From: Sorangium cellulosum
GTDB lineage: Bacteria > Myxococcota_A > Polyangia > Polyangiales > Polyangiaceae
Assembly (NCBI RefSeq): GCF_004135735.1
Contig: NZ_CP012670.1
Span: 3,245,501 to 3,309,500 of the forward strand
DNA length: 64,000 nt
Direction: 5' to 3'
Part shown: in pieces, positions 1 through 7,876 of the stretch
Numbering within the stretch: the first letter of the stretch is position 1
How the letters are laid out: every line of letters starts with the position of its first letter
The notes under the pieces: model-generated
What the model saw: the letters and a program-made list of their open reading frames with translations, nothing else
The model's database searches: none
Told to the model about the DNA's origin: nothing
Translations under genes and position numbers: made by a program

Positions 1-1074
1 ATCAGCCTGTGCGCGGGCCAGCCGGGCGCGGGGGCGCCCGCCGTCGTGCGCGAGCGGGCGGCCGCGCTCCTCGCGGGCGGCGACCTCGGGTACACCGAGG
101 CGCTCGGCATCCCGGCGCTGCGCCGCGCGCTCGCGGAGCATTACGGCCGCTGGTACGACGTGGACCTCGACCCGTCGCGCGTCGCCCTCACCACCGGGTC
201 GTCGGGCGGGTTCCTGCTCGCGTTCCTCGCCGCGTTCGAGCCGGGGGACCGCGTGGCGCTCGCTCGCCCGGGCTACCCGGCGTACCGGAACATCCTCCGC
301 TCCCTTGGCGTGGACGTGGTCGAGCTGCCGTGCGGCCCGGAGAGCCGCTTCCAGCCGACCACGGCGCAGCTCACGGCCGCGCACGGCCGCGGCGGGCTCG
401 ATGGCCTGGTCCTGGCGAGCCCGGCGAACCCGACGGGCACGATGATCGACGCCGCGGAGCTCGACGCGATCGCGCGCTGGTGCGCGGAGCACGGCGTCCG
501 GCTCGTGAGCGACGAGATCTACCACGGCATCACGTACGGCGCGTGGGCCGGCCGCCAGGCGACGGCCGCGCGCCACGGCGACGCGGGCGCCGTGGTCGTC
601 TCGAGCTTCTCGAAGTACTGGGCGATGACGGGCTGGCGCCTGGGGTGGCTCGTGCTGCCGCCGGAGCTCGTCCCGCCGGTCGACGCGCTGGCGGGGAACC
701 TCGCGCTGTGCCCGCCCGCCCTGGCGCAGCACGCGGCGCTCGCGGCGCTGACCCCGGCGGCATACGCCGAGGCGGACCGGCTGGTGGAGGGCTACGCGGC
801 CGCGCGCGACCTGCTGCTGCGGCGGCTGCCCGAGCTCGGCTGGGAGGTCGCCCCGCCCGACGGCGCGTTCTACCTGTATGCCGACGTCGGCACGGACGAC
901 TCGGTCGCGTGGTGCGAGCGGCTGCTCGCCGACACGGGCGTGGCGCTCACGCCGGGCACGGACTTCGACGGCGTGGGCGGCGCGCGGTACGTCCGGCTGT
1001 CGTTCGCGGCCCCGGTCGAGCAGGTCGACGAGGCGGTGACGCGGATCGTCGCCTGGCAACGCGCGCGGTACTAG
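1..1074 (+). CDS. PLP-dependent class I/II aminotransferase, 5'-truncated by window edge
   Basis: The reading frame is open from base 1 and already matches the family N-terminal region (SLCAGQPGAGAP), so the start lies upstream of the window. The visible 357 residues carry the fold-type I aminotransferase landmarks: the Asn loop ASPANPTG, the VSDEIYHGI segment whose Asp contacts the pyridine nitrogen and whose Tyr contacts the phosphate, the Schiff-base lysine in SFSKYWAMTGWRLG (codon 613-615), and a C-terminal YVRLSFA with the carboxylate-binding Arg. The enzyme should transfer an amino group between an amino acid and a 2-oxoacid in the cytoplasm. The exact substrate cannot be read from the sequence. 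The stop overlaps the last bases of the convergent peptidase gene by 4 nt. Confidence 0.93.
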   Translation: MSLCAGQPGAGAPAVVRERAAALLAGGDLGYTEALGIPALRRALAEHYGRWYDVDLDPSRVALTTGSSGGFLLAFLAAFEPGDRVALARPGYPAYRNILRSLGVDVVELPCGPESRFQPTTAQLTAAHGRGGLDGLVLASPANPTGTMIDAAELDAIARWCAEHGVRLVSDEIYHGITYGAWAGRQATAARHGDAGAVVVSSFSKYWAMTGWRLGWLVLPPELVPPVDALAGNLALCPPALAQHAALAALTPAAYAEADRLVEGYAAARDLLLRRLPELGWEVAPPDGAFYLYADVGTDDSVAWCERLLADTGVALTPGTDFDGVGGARYVRLSFAAPVEQVDEAVTRIVAWQRARY

Positions 1075-4000
1075 CTCGTCCCGCGGCGCCCGCCGCCCCG
1101 GCGCCGCCGCAGCCCGAGCGCGGCCACGGCCAGGAGCGAAGCGAGGGACCCCGCGGCCCGCGACGCGGGCGCTCCGGCGACCTCGCAGCCGCAGCCGTCG
1201 TCGCCCGCCGACGGCGGCGCGGGGCCGTCGGTCGGCGCGTCGGAGCCGCCCGCGGCGGCGCCCCCTGCGCCGCCCGCTCCTGCCCCGCTGCCCCCCTCGC
1301 CGGCGGGCGCGTCCCCGCACCGGGACGCGTCCGGGACGAGCATGCCGAACGGCGTGTCGACGAGGCCGCGGGCCTCGATGTCGTCGATCTCCCAGCCGAA
1401 GTCGCCCACGTAGGCGTCGGTGCCGATGCGGAAGCGGACCCGCACCGTCTTGCCCGAGAACGCGGTGCCGAGATCCAGCGTGACGCGCTCCGGCTCCGGC
1501 CAGGCCGCGTTCGCGCCGACGAAGCCCTGTCGACCGGCGAGCGGGTTCACCGACGGCTCCTCCGGATCGTTGCCGATCGGGCCGCCGTACCCGGGGTCGA
1601 CGTGCGCGGCGATGTCCTGCCACGTCGCGCCGTCGTCGTCGCTGATCTCGATGACCCCGCCGTCCCAGTGGATCGCCGCGGGGACCTCGCCCGCCGGCGT
1701 GATCTCGAACGAGTACCGGTGGCTGAACGTGATGACGAGCGGCTCGCCCGCGCCGACCGAGAGCGGGGGCGAGACGAGCTGCGTGTCCGAGCGGCTCGGG
1801 TGATCGACCCCGCGCCACGCGTGGTTCACCGCATCGGTCTTCTCGCGCGACCAGACGGCCTCCGCCGCGTCGCCCTCCTTCGTCCAGACGGGCGCCTCGC
1901 TCTCGACCGACTCGACGGCCGACGCGCCCGGCACGTCGTCGACGTTGAGGTGCGCGCCCGTGACCCCGGCGACGCTCGGCGCGCACGCGCCGGGCGTGGC
2001 GACCTCCACGCGGAGCTCCAGCGCCGCCCTGTCCGCGACCGCGTCGTCCACGCGGACGTCGAACGCGACCGTCACGGCGCCGAACGGCGGGACCTCCGGC
2101 ACGGCGATCGCCGCGCCGTCCGGGAAGGTCACGTGCGGGCTCGCCGAGGTGACGGTCGCCTCGGCCCCGACGAGCGGCACGGGGCCGGCGTTGTGCACCT
2201 CGAACGTCACCGTGCCCCGCTCGCCCGCGTCGAGGAAGCCGTCGTCGTCGCACGAGCGCACGCTGTCCGCCGGCTGGCCCACCGCGACGGAGCTCCAGGG
2301 CTTGAGCTCGAAGCTCTCGACCACGCCGACGAAGTCGATCGACGCGCGCGGCGCGGACACGGCGCACGTCCCCGCCCCGCGCCGGGCGAAGCCGCCCGCG
2401 AGCGCGAGCATGTCCGCCTCGCTCCGCGCGGCCGCCGCCGCGAGCAGGGCGTCCCGCTGCTCGGTGAAGGTCGCGTCCACCGGCGCGAGCTTCATCCCCG
2501 CCACGATGAGATCCGACATGAGCCGCCGCGCCTCGTCGTGCGTGTAGACGCGGCGCCCGCCTTCCTCCCGCCGGAGCAGCGAGACGTAGCCCTCGAACAG
2601 CATCAGCGCCCAGATCTCGCCCGCGTTGTGCACCTCGGAGTTCTCCGGCCCGCCGCCCGTGCCCATCGGCTGCGCGGGGAGCTCCTCGCCGTCGGCGATG
2701 TGCCGGAACGTGAGCGCGTTCTTGTCGAAATCGACGGAGTAGGGCGCGCGGCGGGCGCCGCGGTAGCCGCTGTCTCCCATCCCCCGCGCGGCGTAGATGG
2801 TCGTCGCGAACGTCCCGTCGAGGTCGTCGCCCTCGCGGATCGCCATGTGCAGCGCGATGAAGTCGGCCCACCCCTCGCTCTGCGCGCTGCACTGCTCGGT
2901 GCCGCAGCGGGTCAGGCGGTGGTGGAGGTAATGCCCCCACTCGTGGGCGACGGCGGTGTTGTCGATCCCGCTGTCGCGCGCGACGCCGGCGACGCGCTCC
3001 AGCTCGGCCGTGACCGGCCCTTCGAGGAGCGCGGCCTTGAGGCGGTCCCCCTCGTCGCGCGCGATGGAGAGCATCGGGATGCTCACCGCGACGTCCTCGG
3101 GCGCGCCGCTCCCCATGCCCGGGGCGGGGCCGGCCACGTTGTTGGCGAGGAGGACGCCGAGCGCGCCGGCGGCCTGGGCGTTCACCGCCTTCTGCTTGTA
3201 GGTGCAGGCGCCGCGATCGACGAGCAGGATCTTGCCCGCGACGTCGTTGATGGGCGCCTCGCAGCCGTCCCGTGTTCCATCCGCGGCGTCGTCCGGGATC
3301 GAATCCACCCCGTCGTCGACCAGGACCACCTCGCCCGAGAGGCGGAAGCTCGCGGGCCCGAACGCGGCGGTGCCGGTGTCGAGGCTGGCGCCGCCCGGCT
3401 GGATCGTCAGCGTCCGCCGGGCGTCCGGGGTATTCCAGAGATACATCTGCATCCGCGGCGAGGCGCCGTCGGCCAGCGCGAGCATGTTCGCGTTGTTGCG
3501 CGGGCTCTCCGGCGCGAGGGCGCCGTCCTGCGCCTCGGCGTGCAGCGGATCGCCGCCGAGGCCGCCGCGACCCCTGTTGTCCTGCTGGGCGTTGCCGGCC
3601 GCCTCGTCGAAGCCCGAGTCGTAGTACCAGTCGTGCAGCCAGTTGGTCACGTAGAACATCTGGGTCACGGCGGCCATGATCTGGGGCTCGCTCGACAGCG
3701 GGTCGCGCGAGGTGTCGTAGACGTGGTCGAACGTCCTCTCCGCGGTGATCGTCGCGCGGAGATCGCCCTCCGAGAAGCCGTCGGGGGGGTGGTGGTCCGC
3801 GTACGCGTCCACGTTGTTGCCGAGCGTCTCGACCGCGCCCGCGGGCAGCCACGGATCGACCGCGCCGTCCGGGTTCGTGTTGAACCCCTCCATCGAGACG
3901 AGCGGCGCAGGGATGAAGTCGGGCTCGCTCCCGTCCGGCACGCCCGTCGGGTGCGGGGTGTAATCGGCCTGCGGCCCGTCGAGCGGCCGCCCATCGTCCG

Positions 4001-4907
4001 TGGCCTCGGCCCAGACGCGGTAGTTGAACGCGTCGCTGGCCACCAGGCTGCGGCGGTAGAGGATGCGGCCGTCATCGGCCGCGATCACGTAGGCGTAGGC
4101 GTCCGAGGCGACGGACCTCGCGTCGCCCGACACGAGCTCGACGAAGTACGCCGGCACCAGCGTCTCGGGCATCGGGAAATGGACCTTCTTCACGCGGGCC
4201 GGCCCGACGAGGTGCAGGCTCGCGGCCGCGAGGGCGCCGCCGGGCGCGAGCTCGAAGAGGCGGTAGCCGCCTGCGGGCTGCGCCTCGACGACGCCGCTCG
4301 GCCCCGCGGGGATCCCGTGGAGGTCCTCGAGCGCCCGCGCGAGCGCCTCGGCCGGCGCGAGGCGGAACGCGCCGCGGCCGGCGCCGGTCTTCCTGGGCAC
4401 GGCGGCCGGGTGCAGGTTGCCGGCGATGGCGACGAGGTCGAGGCTCTGCCGCAGGAGCACCTTCACCTCGGTCTGGAACAGCTCGGCGCCGTCCACGCGC
4501 TGGCGCAGGGTGACGATGACGGGCCCCTGGCCGATGTCGTGGACATGGACCACGTGCGCCGAGTCCAGCGCGGCCCTGGACAGGCCGTACGCGTCGGCGA
4601 AGCGGCCCAGGGAGTGCCGGGCGGCCCCCTCGGGGGAGATCCCCGCGGCGCGGGTCAGCGGGGCGACGCGGGTCGCCCAGAGGAAGGTCGGGACCCCGCG
4701 CTGCTCGTCGATGGCCGTGACGACCCCGCCCGCGCGCGCGGCGCGCTCGCGGACCGTGGCGAGCCGGTCTGCCGCGGCGTTCGACGGCCTCTGCGCGAGC
4801 AGGTAGGCGTTGAAGGCGGGCCGCTGGCCGGCGTGCGCCTGCGCGGGCGCGAGCGAGCCCGCGAGGAGCGCGAGCGAGAGCGTGAGACCGCGAAAAGAAC
4901 GCTTCAT
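1071..4907 (-). CDS. Secreted M36 (fungalysin-like) metallopeptidase with PA domain and MYXO-CTERM tail
   Basis: This 1278-residue protein has an N-terminal signal peptide (MKRSFRGLTLSLALLAG), a propeptide region of FTP type (about 60-200), and the fungalysin core with the hallmark WLHDWYYDSGFDEAAGN and NNANMLALADG segments. A protease-associated insert lies at about 505-640. The zinc site is HEWGH at residues 655-659, with the third ligand Glu678 in SEGWADF. A C-terminal domain of about 400 residues includes jelly-roll-like sequence. It ends in a Gly/Ala linker, a GCGCEV motif, a hydrophobic helix and an Arg cluster, which is the MYXO-CTERM sorting layout. The start is fixed by a strong GGAGGAGCT ribosome binding site just upstream. 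It probably degrades extracellular protein, as expected for a predatory or saprophytic myxobacterium. It lies alone and divergent from the next gene. Confidence 0.93.
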   Translation of the reverse strand: MKRSFRGLTLSLALLAGSLAPAQAHAGQRPAFNAYLLAQRPSNAAADRLATVRERAARAGGVVTAIDEQRGVPTFLWATRVAPLTRAAGISPEGAARHSLGRFADAYGLSRAALDSAHVVHVHDIGQGPVIVTLRQRVDGAELFQTEVKVLLRQSLDLVAIAGNLHPAAVPRKTGAGRGAFRLAPAEALARALEDLHGIPAGPSGVVEAQPAGGYRLFELAPGGALAAASLHLVGPARVKKVHFPMPETLVPAYFVELVSGDARSVASDAYAYVIAADDGRILYRRSLVASDAFNYRVWAEATDDGRPLDGPQADYTPHPTGVPDGSEPDFIPAPLVSMEGFNTNPDGAVDPWLPAGAVETLGNNVDAYADHHPPDGFSEGDLRATITAERTFDHVYDTSRDPLSSEPQIMAAVTQMFYVTNWLHDWYYDSGFDEAAGNAQQDNRGRGGLGGDPLHAEAQDGALAPESPRNNANMLALADGASPRMQMYLWNTPDARRTLTIQPGGASLDTGTAAFGPASFRLSGEVVLVDDGVDSIPDDAADGTRDGCEAPINDVAGKILLVDRGACTYKQKAVNAQAAGALGVLLANNVAGPAPGMGSGAPEDVAVSIPMLSIARDEGDRLKAALLEGPVTAELERVAGVARDSGIDNTAVAHEWGHYLHHRLTRCGTEQCSAQSEGWADFIALHMAIREGDDLDGTFATTIYAARGMGDSGYRGARRAPYSVDFDKNALTFRHIADGEELPAQPMGTGGGPENSEVHNAGEIWALMLFEGYVSLLRREEGGRRVYTHDEARRLMSDLIVAGMKLAPVDATFTEQRDALLAAAAARSEADMLALAGGFARRGAGTCAVSAPRASIDFVGVVESFELKPWSSVAVGQPADSVRSCDDDGFLDAGERGTVTFEVHNAGPVPLVGAEATVTSASPHVTFPDGAAIAVPEVPPFGAVTVAFDVRVDDAVADRAALELRVEVATPGACAPSVAGVTGAHLNVDDVPGASAVESVESEAPVWTKEGDAAEAVWSREKTDAVNHAWRGVDHPSRSDTQLVSPPLSVGAGEPLVITFSHRYSFEITPAGEVPAAIHWDGGVIEISDDDGATWQDIAAHVDPGYGGPIGNDPEEPSVNPLAGRQGFVGANAAWPEPERVTLDLGTAFSGKTVRVRFRIGTDAYVGDFGWEIDDIEARGLVDTPFGMLVPDASRCGDAPAGEGGSGAGAGGAGGAAAGGSDAPTDGPAPPSAGDDGCGCEVAGAPASRAAGSLASLLAVAALGLRRRRGGGRRGTS

Positions 4908-5246
4908 CCGAGCTCCTCCGTGCGTGACTGACCACGGCGGTCGCGTCGCTGGCTCGCCTCGTTCCGTGGAGGTCAGGCCCTTCGTGGGAGATCCTCTGAT
5001 AAACCTTCTCGTCGCGCAGGGGAAGTTGCTCGGCCGGCCCGCCCGGCGTGGGTCGCCCGTGTCGCATCCGAGAGCCGGCCGCGGCGCGAAGCATCGGCGG
5101 CGCGCCGGGCGGCGGACGTGGCCGCATCCCCCCGGGGCCCGGGGGGGCGGGCGCCCGTCGGGCCGGGGGAGCGCGCCGTCGATGTGCCGTCGATCGGCCG
5201 TCAAGCTTCCGGCCGGGACGGCGCCGTGTACTAGGATGCGCCGGCC
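4908..5246. other. Divergent intergenic region, 339 bp
   Basis: This gap separates the divergent peptidase and phosphotransferase genes and should hold both promoters. I see the Shine-Dalgarno of the minus gene at its left edge and a TAGGAT box at its right edge. No convincing small gene or RNA is seen. Confidence 0.5.
5232..5237 (+). promoter_or_regulatory. TAGGAT, candidate -10 box of a leaderless promoter
   Basis: TAGGAT ends 9 nt before the ATG at 5247, and there is no Shine-Dalgarno between them. This places a predicted transcription start almost at the start codon. The same arrangement precedes several other genes here. Confidence 0.4.
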
Positions 5247-6005
5247 ATGCTCGGCGAAGCGAAGCGCATCTACCTGGCCACGCGGAAGAAGCACGACCAG
5301 CTCTTCAACACCTACTTCATGCGCCCGCTCGCGGGCGGCGTGGTCGCGCTCCTCGCGCGGACCTCGATCACGCCGAACCAGGTCACGCTGCTCAACCTCG
5401 CCCTCTTCGTGGTCGCGGCGGCGTTGCTCGTCGGCCTGCCCACGACGGCGGGGGGGCTCGTCGCGATCGGCGTGCTCGAGCTGAGCTACCTGTTCGACTG
5501 CGCCGACGGGATGCTCGCGCGCCACAAGCAGCTCGCGTCGAAGGAGGGGCACCTCTTCGATTTCTTCACGGACGAGCTCAAGGCGGTGCTGCTCTCGGGC
5601 GCGCTGGCGGTGCGCTTCTACCGAGGCGGCGGCCTCGGGCTCGACGGCGGGCTGTGGGCGGCCGGCGACCCGCGCTTCCTGCTCGCGGGGGTGGTCGGGG
5701 TCGGGGTGATCGCCTCGGCCATCTCGCTGACCAACTTCGTGCGCCGGCCGGAGATCAGCGGCAAGGAGACGTCGGTCTCGGCCTATTACGAGACGGTCTC
5801 GGACGAGCGCCCGCGATCGCCCGCCGCGCGGGCCGCGGCGCTCGTGACGACGTTCCTTCGCTTCCTGAACCACTACCCGAGCCACATCTGGGCGTTCGCG
5901 CTCGCGGGCCGGCTCGACGTGTTCTTCTGGATCTACGTGCTGATCAACGGCCTGTACCTCGGGAGGGGGTGGCTCGGGCTGCTCCTCAGGTTCGGGCGGT
6001 CGTAG
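5247..6005 (+). CDS. CDP-alcohol phosphatidyltransferase family membrane protein
   Basis: The 252-residue protein contains the complete CDP-alcohol phosphotransferase signature D-x2-DG-x2-AR-x8-G-x3-D-x3-D, seen as DCADGMLARHK followed by G, D and D in GHLFDFFTDE. Hydrophobic stretches before and after the motif suggest the usual multi-helix inner-membrane protein. It should transfer a phosphoalcohol from a CDP-activated donor to an alcohol acceptor, probably in phospholipid synthesis. The acceptor cannot be decided from sequence, and it is distinct from the pgsA product at 25.4-26.0 kb. It is monocistronic and divergent from the M36 peptidase gene. The start has no ribosome binding site but a close TAGGAT box, consistent with a leaderless message. 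Confidence 0.88.
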   Translation: MLGEAKRIYLATRKKHDQLFNTYFMRPLAGGVVALLARTSITPNQVTLLNLALFVVAAALLVGLPTTAGGLVAIGVLELSYLFDCADGMLARHKQLASKEGHLFDFFTDELKAVLLSGALAVRFYRGGGLGLDGGLWAAGDPRFLLAGVVGVGVIASAISLTNFVRRPEISGKETSVSAYYETVSDERPRSPAARAAALVTTFLRFLNHYPSHIWAFALAGRLDVFFWIYVLINGLYLGRGWLGLLLRFGRS

Positions 6006-6356
6006 GAGCGCCGGCCGAGCCCGACGCAGCGCGGAGCCCGCGAGCTCCTCGGTGGACGATGAGACCCTTGAGCACGACACACGCGCTCTGTGCCTGCCAT
6101 GGCAGCGATGTCATGATCACGACGGGGGTCATCGAGATACGCGCCGGTCATCGCATCGATGCGCGTCGCCAGGATCTCATACCCATGCTCGACCGAGGGC
6201 GCCTTCCGCGAGGATACCACGAGGTAGCCGTTGCCGTTCGAGGCGACCGCCGGATCCACGCGGGGGCAGGTCCGGAAAGACGCTGCCCTGTCCGGACCAA
6301 CGCCGTCGTTCACCCGGCGGCCTCCGGCCGCGTGTGAGCGACGGCGTTCGCTATCC
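6006..6356. other. Intergenic stretch, 351 bp, lower GC than its surroundings
   Basis: Apart from the propeller remnant on the minus strand listed separately, I see no intact gene here. Base composition is visibly more A/T-rich than in the flanking genes, and this continues into the next small gene, suggesting inserted or decaying DNA. Confidence 0.4.
6125..6256 (-). pseudogene. Remnant of a propeller-repeat surface protein
   Basis: One minus-strand frame encodes about 44 residues reading DPAVASNGNGYLVVSS, then EILATRIDAMTGAYLDDP. This is one full blade of the repeat found in myxobacterial propeller lipoproteins (PAVASDG-x-VVW ... ARV-x-G-x-LD), as in the intact gene at 16468-19095. No signal peptide, neighbouring repeat or credible start is present. 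I read it as the leftover of a deleted gene. It could also be a chance match, since the motif is short. Confidence 0.4.
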
Positions 6357-6752
6357 ATGCATCCGCTTGTCGGGAGCTGGTCGATAGATTGCCTGTACGG
6401 CCCGGGCGCGCAGGAAGATACGTTCCTGGTATTCAAAGAGGACGGGACGGGCTGGATCGAGCTCGCTCACTACGTGACCTGTGAGGTGGACACCTTCCGC
6501 TGGGAAGCAACGAGGGATGGATGCATCCGAGTTCTTGGAGAGCGTTGCTTCTCGGATGGGGAGGAGTCTGCTTCGGAGCTCAGCTTCGATGAGCTCGCAT
6601 ACCGTATCGCGGAGGAAACCACTCCGGATGGGGAGACGAGGCCGGTCGTGACGTTTGCGCAGCCGGTCTGGGTCGGCAACAGACGCTGGGGGCTCCTTAC
6701 GCGCGATGTCGTGGAGCTGGCCGCCCCTGGGCCAGAGCGCCTGGGGGGCTAG
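6357..6752 (+). CDS. Small hypothetical protein, possible lipocalin-like fold
   Basis: This frame encodes 131 residues starting MHPLVGSWSIDCLYGPG. A G-x-W near the N-terminus followed by alternating strands (DTFLVFKEDGTGWIEL, DTFRWEATRDGCIRV) is typical of small lipocalin-like or calycin barrels, but I cannot assign a family. There is no signal peptide or membrane segment, so it should be cytoplasmic. Codon choice is less G/C-biased than in its neighbours (for example GAA, TTC/TTT, AGC mixed), hinting at recent acquisition. The ATG at 6357 is chosen because residues encoded upstream in frame are Arg/Pro-rich and look non-coding. Function unknown. Confidence 0.6.
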   Translation: MHPLVGSWSIDCLYGPGAQEDTFLVFKEDGTGWIELAHYVTCEVDTFRWEATRDGCIRVLGERCFSDGEESASELSFDELAYRIAEETTPDGETRPVVTFAQPVWVGNRRWGLLTRDVVELAAPGPERLGG

Positions 6753-6939
6753 GAGCGCCTCTCAAGACCTCCCGTCGCCAGGCGGCCGAGGGCGCGGGCG
6801 CGTCGCGTCGTTGCTCCTCATCGCTCTGCTTCAGCAGGGCTCCTCGTCGCGCCCAGCGCTGCACCCACCCTCGGCCGCCCGGCTCGGGCCGGTCTGGTTC
6901 GGCGCTCGGCGCCTCCGTGGGCGGCGCGCGGGCCGGCGC

Positions 6940-7716
6940 TCACAGCAGCTCGGCGAGCCTCTCCTTGAGATCCGACAGCTCGCCACGGACCAGCGTCACG
7001 CCGTCGTCCTCCTCCAGGTAGTAATCCCCGGGATTCGCCGTCTCGTGCCGCTTCACCCAGAGGCGAAGCCAGTCGCAGCCCGCCCGCTCGGCGTGCACGA
7101 GCTCGAACGTCGCGGGGATGGGGCCGCCGAAGCCGTTGTAGGTCACGACGCACGTGCCCGTCGCCGCGTCGGCGAGACAGCGAATCACCCGCCCGACATC
7201 GTCCATGAAGCGGCGCCGGGAGAGCTCCACGGTGTCATCGAGATGATCGTCGGTAGAATAGAGGTTCTCGGCGAACGGGTTGTAAAGATAGAAGCCGTCG
7301 AACCCGGACCAGGGAGCGTCGGTCGCGTCGGCGCGGAAGAACCGGACGTTGTCGAGGTCGAGGCGCCGCGCGGCCGCTCGAGCGGCCTCGACGAGGTGAG
7401 CCCGGTGCTCGACCCCCGTGAACTCGATGTCCGGTCGGGTGCACGCGGCGACGAGGCAGAACTTGCCGGGCCCGGAGCCGACGTCGAGCACCCGTCGGGC
7501 GTCGTGGCGCGCGAACAGCGAGGCCGCCCGCCGGGCGACCGCCGTGGTCGTCCAGTATTGCTGGGACCTGCCGCGAATCGGCGCGGCGTAGAGGGCGTCG
7601 AACGTGCCGTCGTCCACGGGGCCGTAGTGGAGATCCTCCCGGAGCAGGGCGACCTCGTCGTCGGTCAGTTCGCGAGCTGGCGTCGCGGCGGCGGGGAGGA
7701 GATTCAGCTCGACCAT
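6940..7716 (-). CDS. Class I SAM-dependent methyltransferase
   Basis: The 258-residue protein shows a Rossmann methyltransferase core. Motif I is VLDVGSGPGKF (near residue 100), the acidic end of strand 2 is FTGVEHRAHLVEAA, motif II/III contains RFFRADATDAPW, and post-motif YNPF lies where a catalytic (N/D)PP(Y/F)-like loop often sits. A helical N-terminal region of about 75 residues (LTDDEVALLREDLHYG) precedes the core and may bind substrate. It should use S-adenosylmethionine to methylate an unknown cytoplasmic substrate. YNPF resembles the NPPF of N-methyltransferases but is not diagnostic. The gene is divergent from lhr and shares its 160-bp promoter gap. Confidence 0.85.
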   Translation of the reverse strand: MVELNLLPAAATPARELTDDEVALLREDLHYGPVDDGTFDALYAAPIRGRSQQYWTTTAVARRAASLFARHDARRVLDVGSGPGKFCLVAACTRPDIEFTGVEHRAHLVEAARAAARRLDLDNVRFFRADATDAPWSGFDGFYLYNPFAENLYSTDDHLDDTVELSRRRFMDDVGRVIRCLADAATGTCVVTYNGFGGPIPATFELVHAERAGCDWLRLWVKRHETANPGDYYLEEDDGVTLVRGELSDLKERLAELL

Positions 7717-7863
7717 CAGGGGGGTTCGGCGGCGGGCGGGGCGTCGCCCGGAGGCTCGGCCTGGGCGCGCCTCGACGCCTCCGATAGCACATTGCGCGTG
7801 GCCATTGCGCCCTCCGTGAGCGGCGGCCCGGGGCCCTCGCTTTCGCCGCCCCCTCCCGTCGGC

Positions 7864-7869
7864 TACCCT
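7864..7869 (+). promoter_or_regulatory. TACCCT, candidate -10 box of a leaderless promoter (lhr)
   Basis: TACCCT ends 7 nt before the ATG of lhr, with no Shine-Dalgarno in between. The spacing equals that in front of lon. Confidence 0.35.
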
Positions 7870-7876
7870 CGAACGG

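Noticed and set aside
9..4931. 1640-codon open frame antisense to the M36 peptidase
   Set aside because: Arg/Ala/Val-rich sequence without domains. It is a shadow caused by high GC. The opposite strand has complete fungalysin motifs and a strong ribosome binding site.
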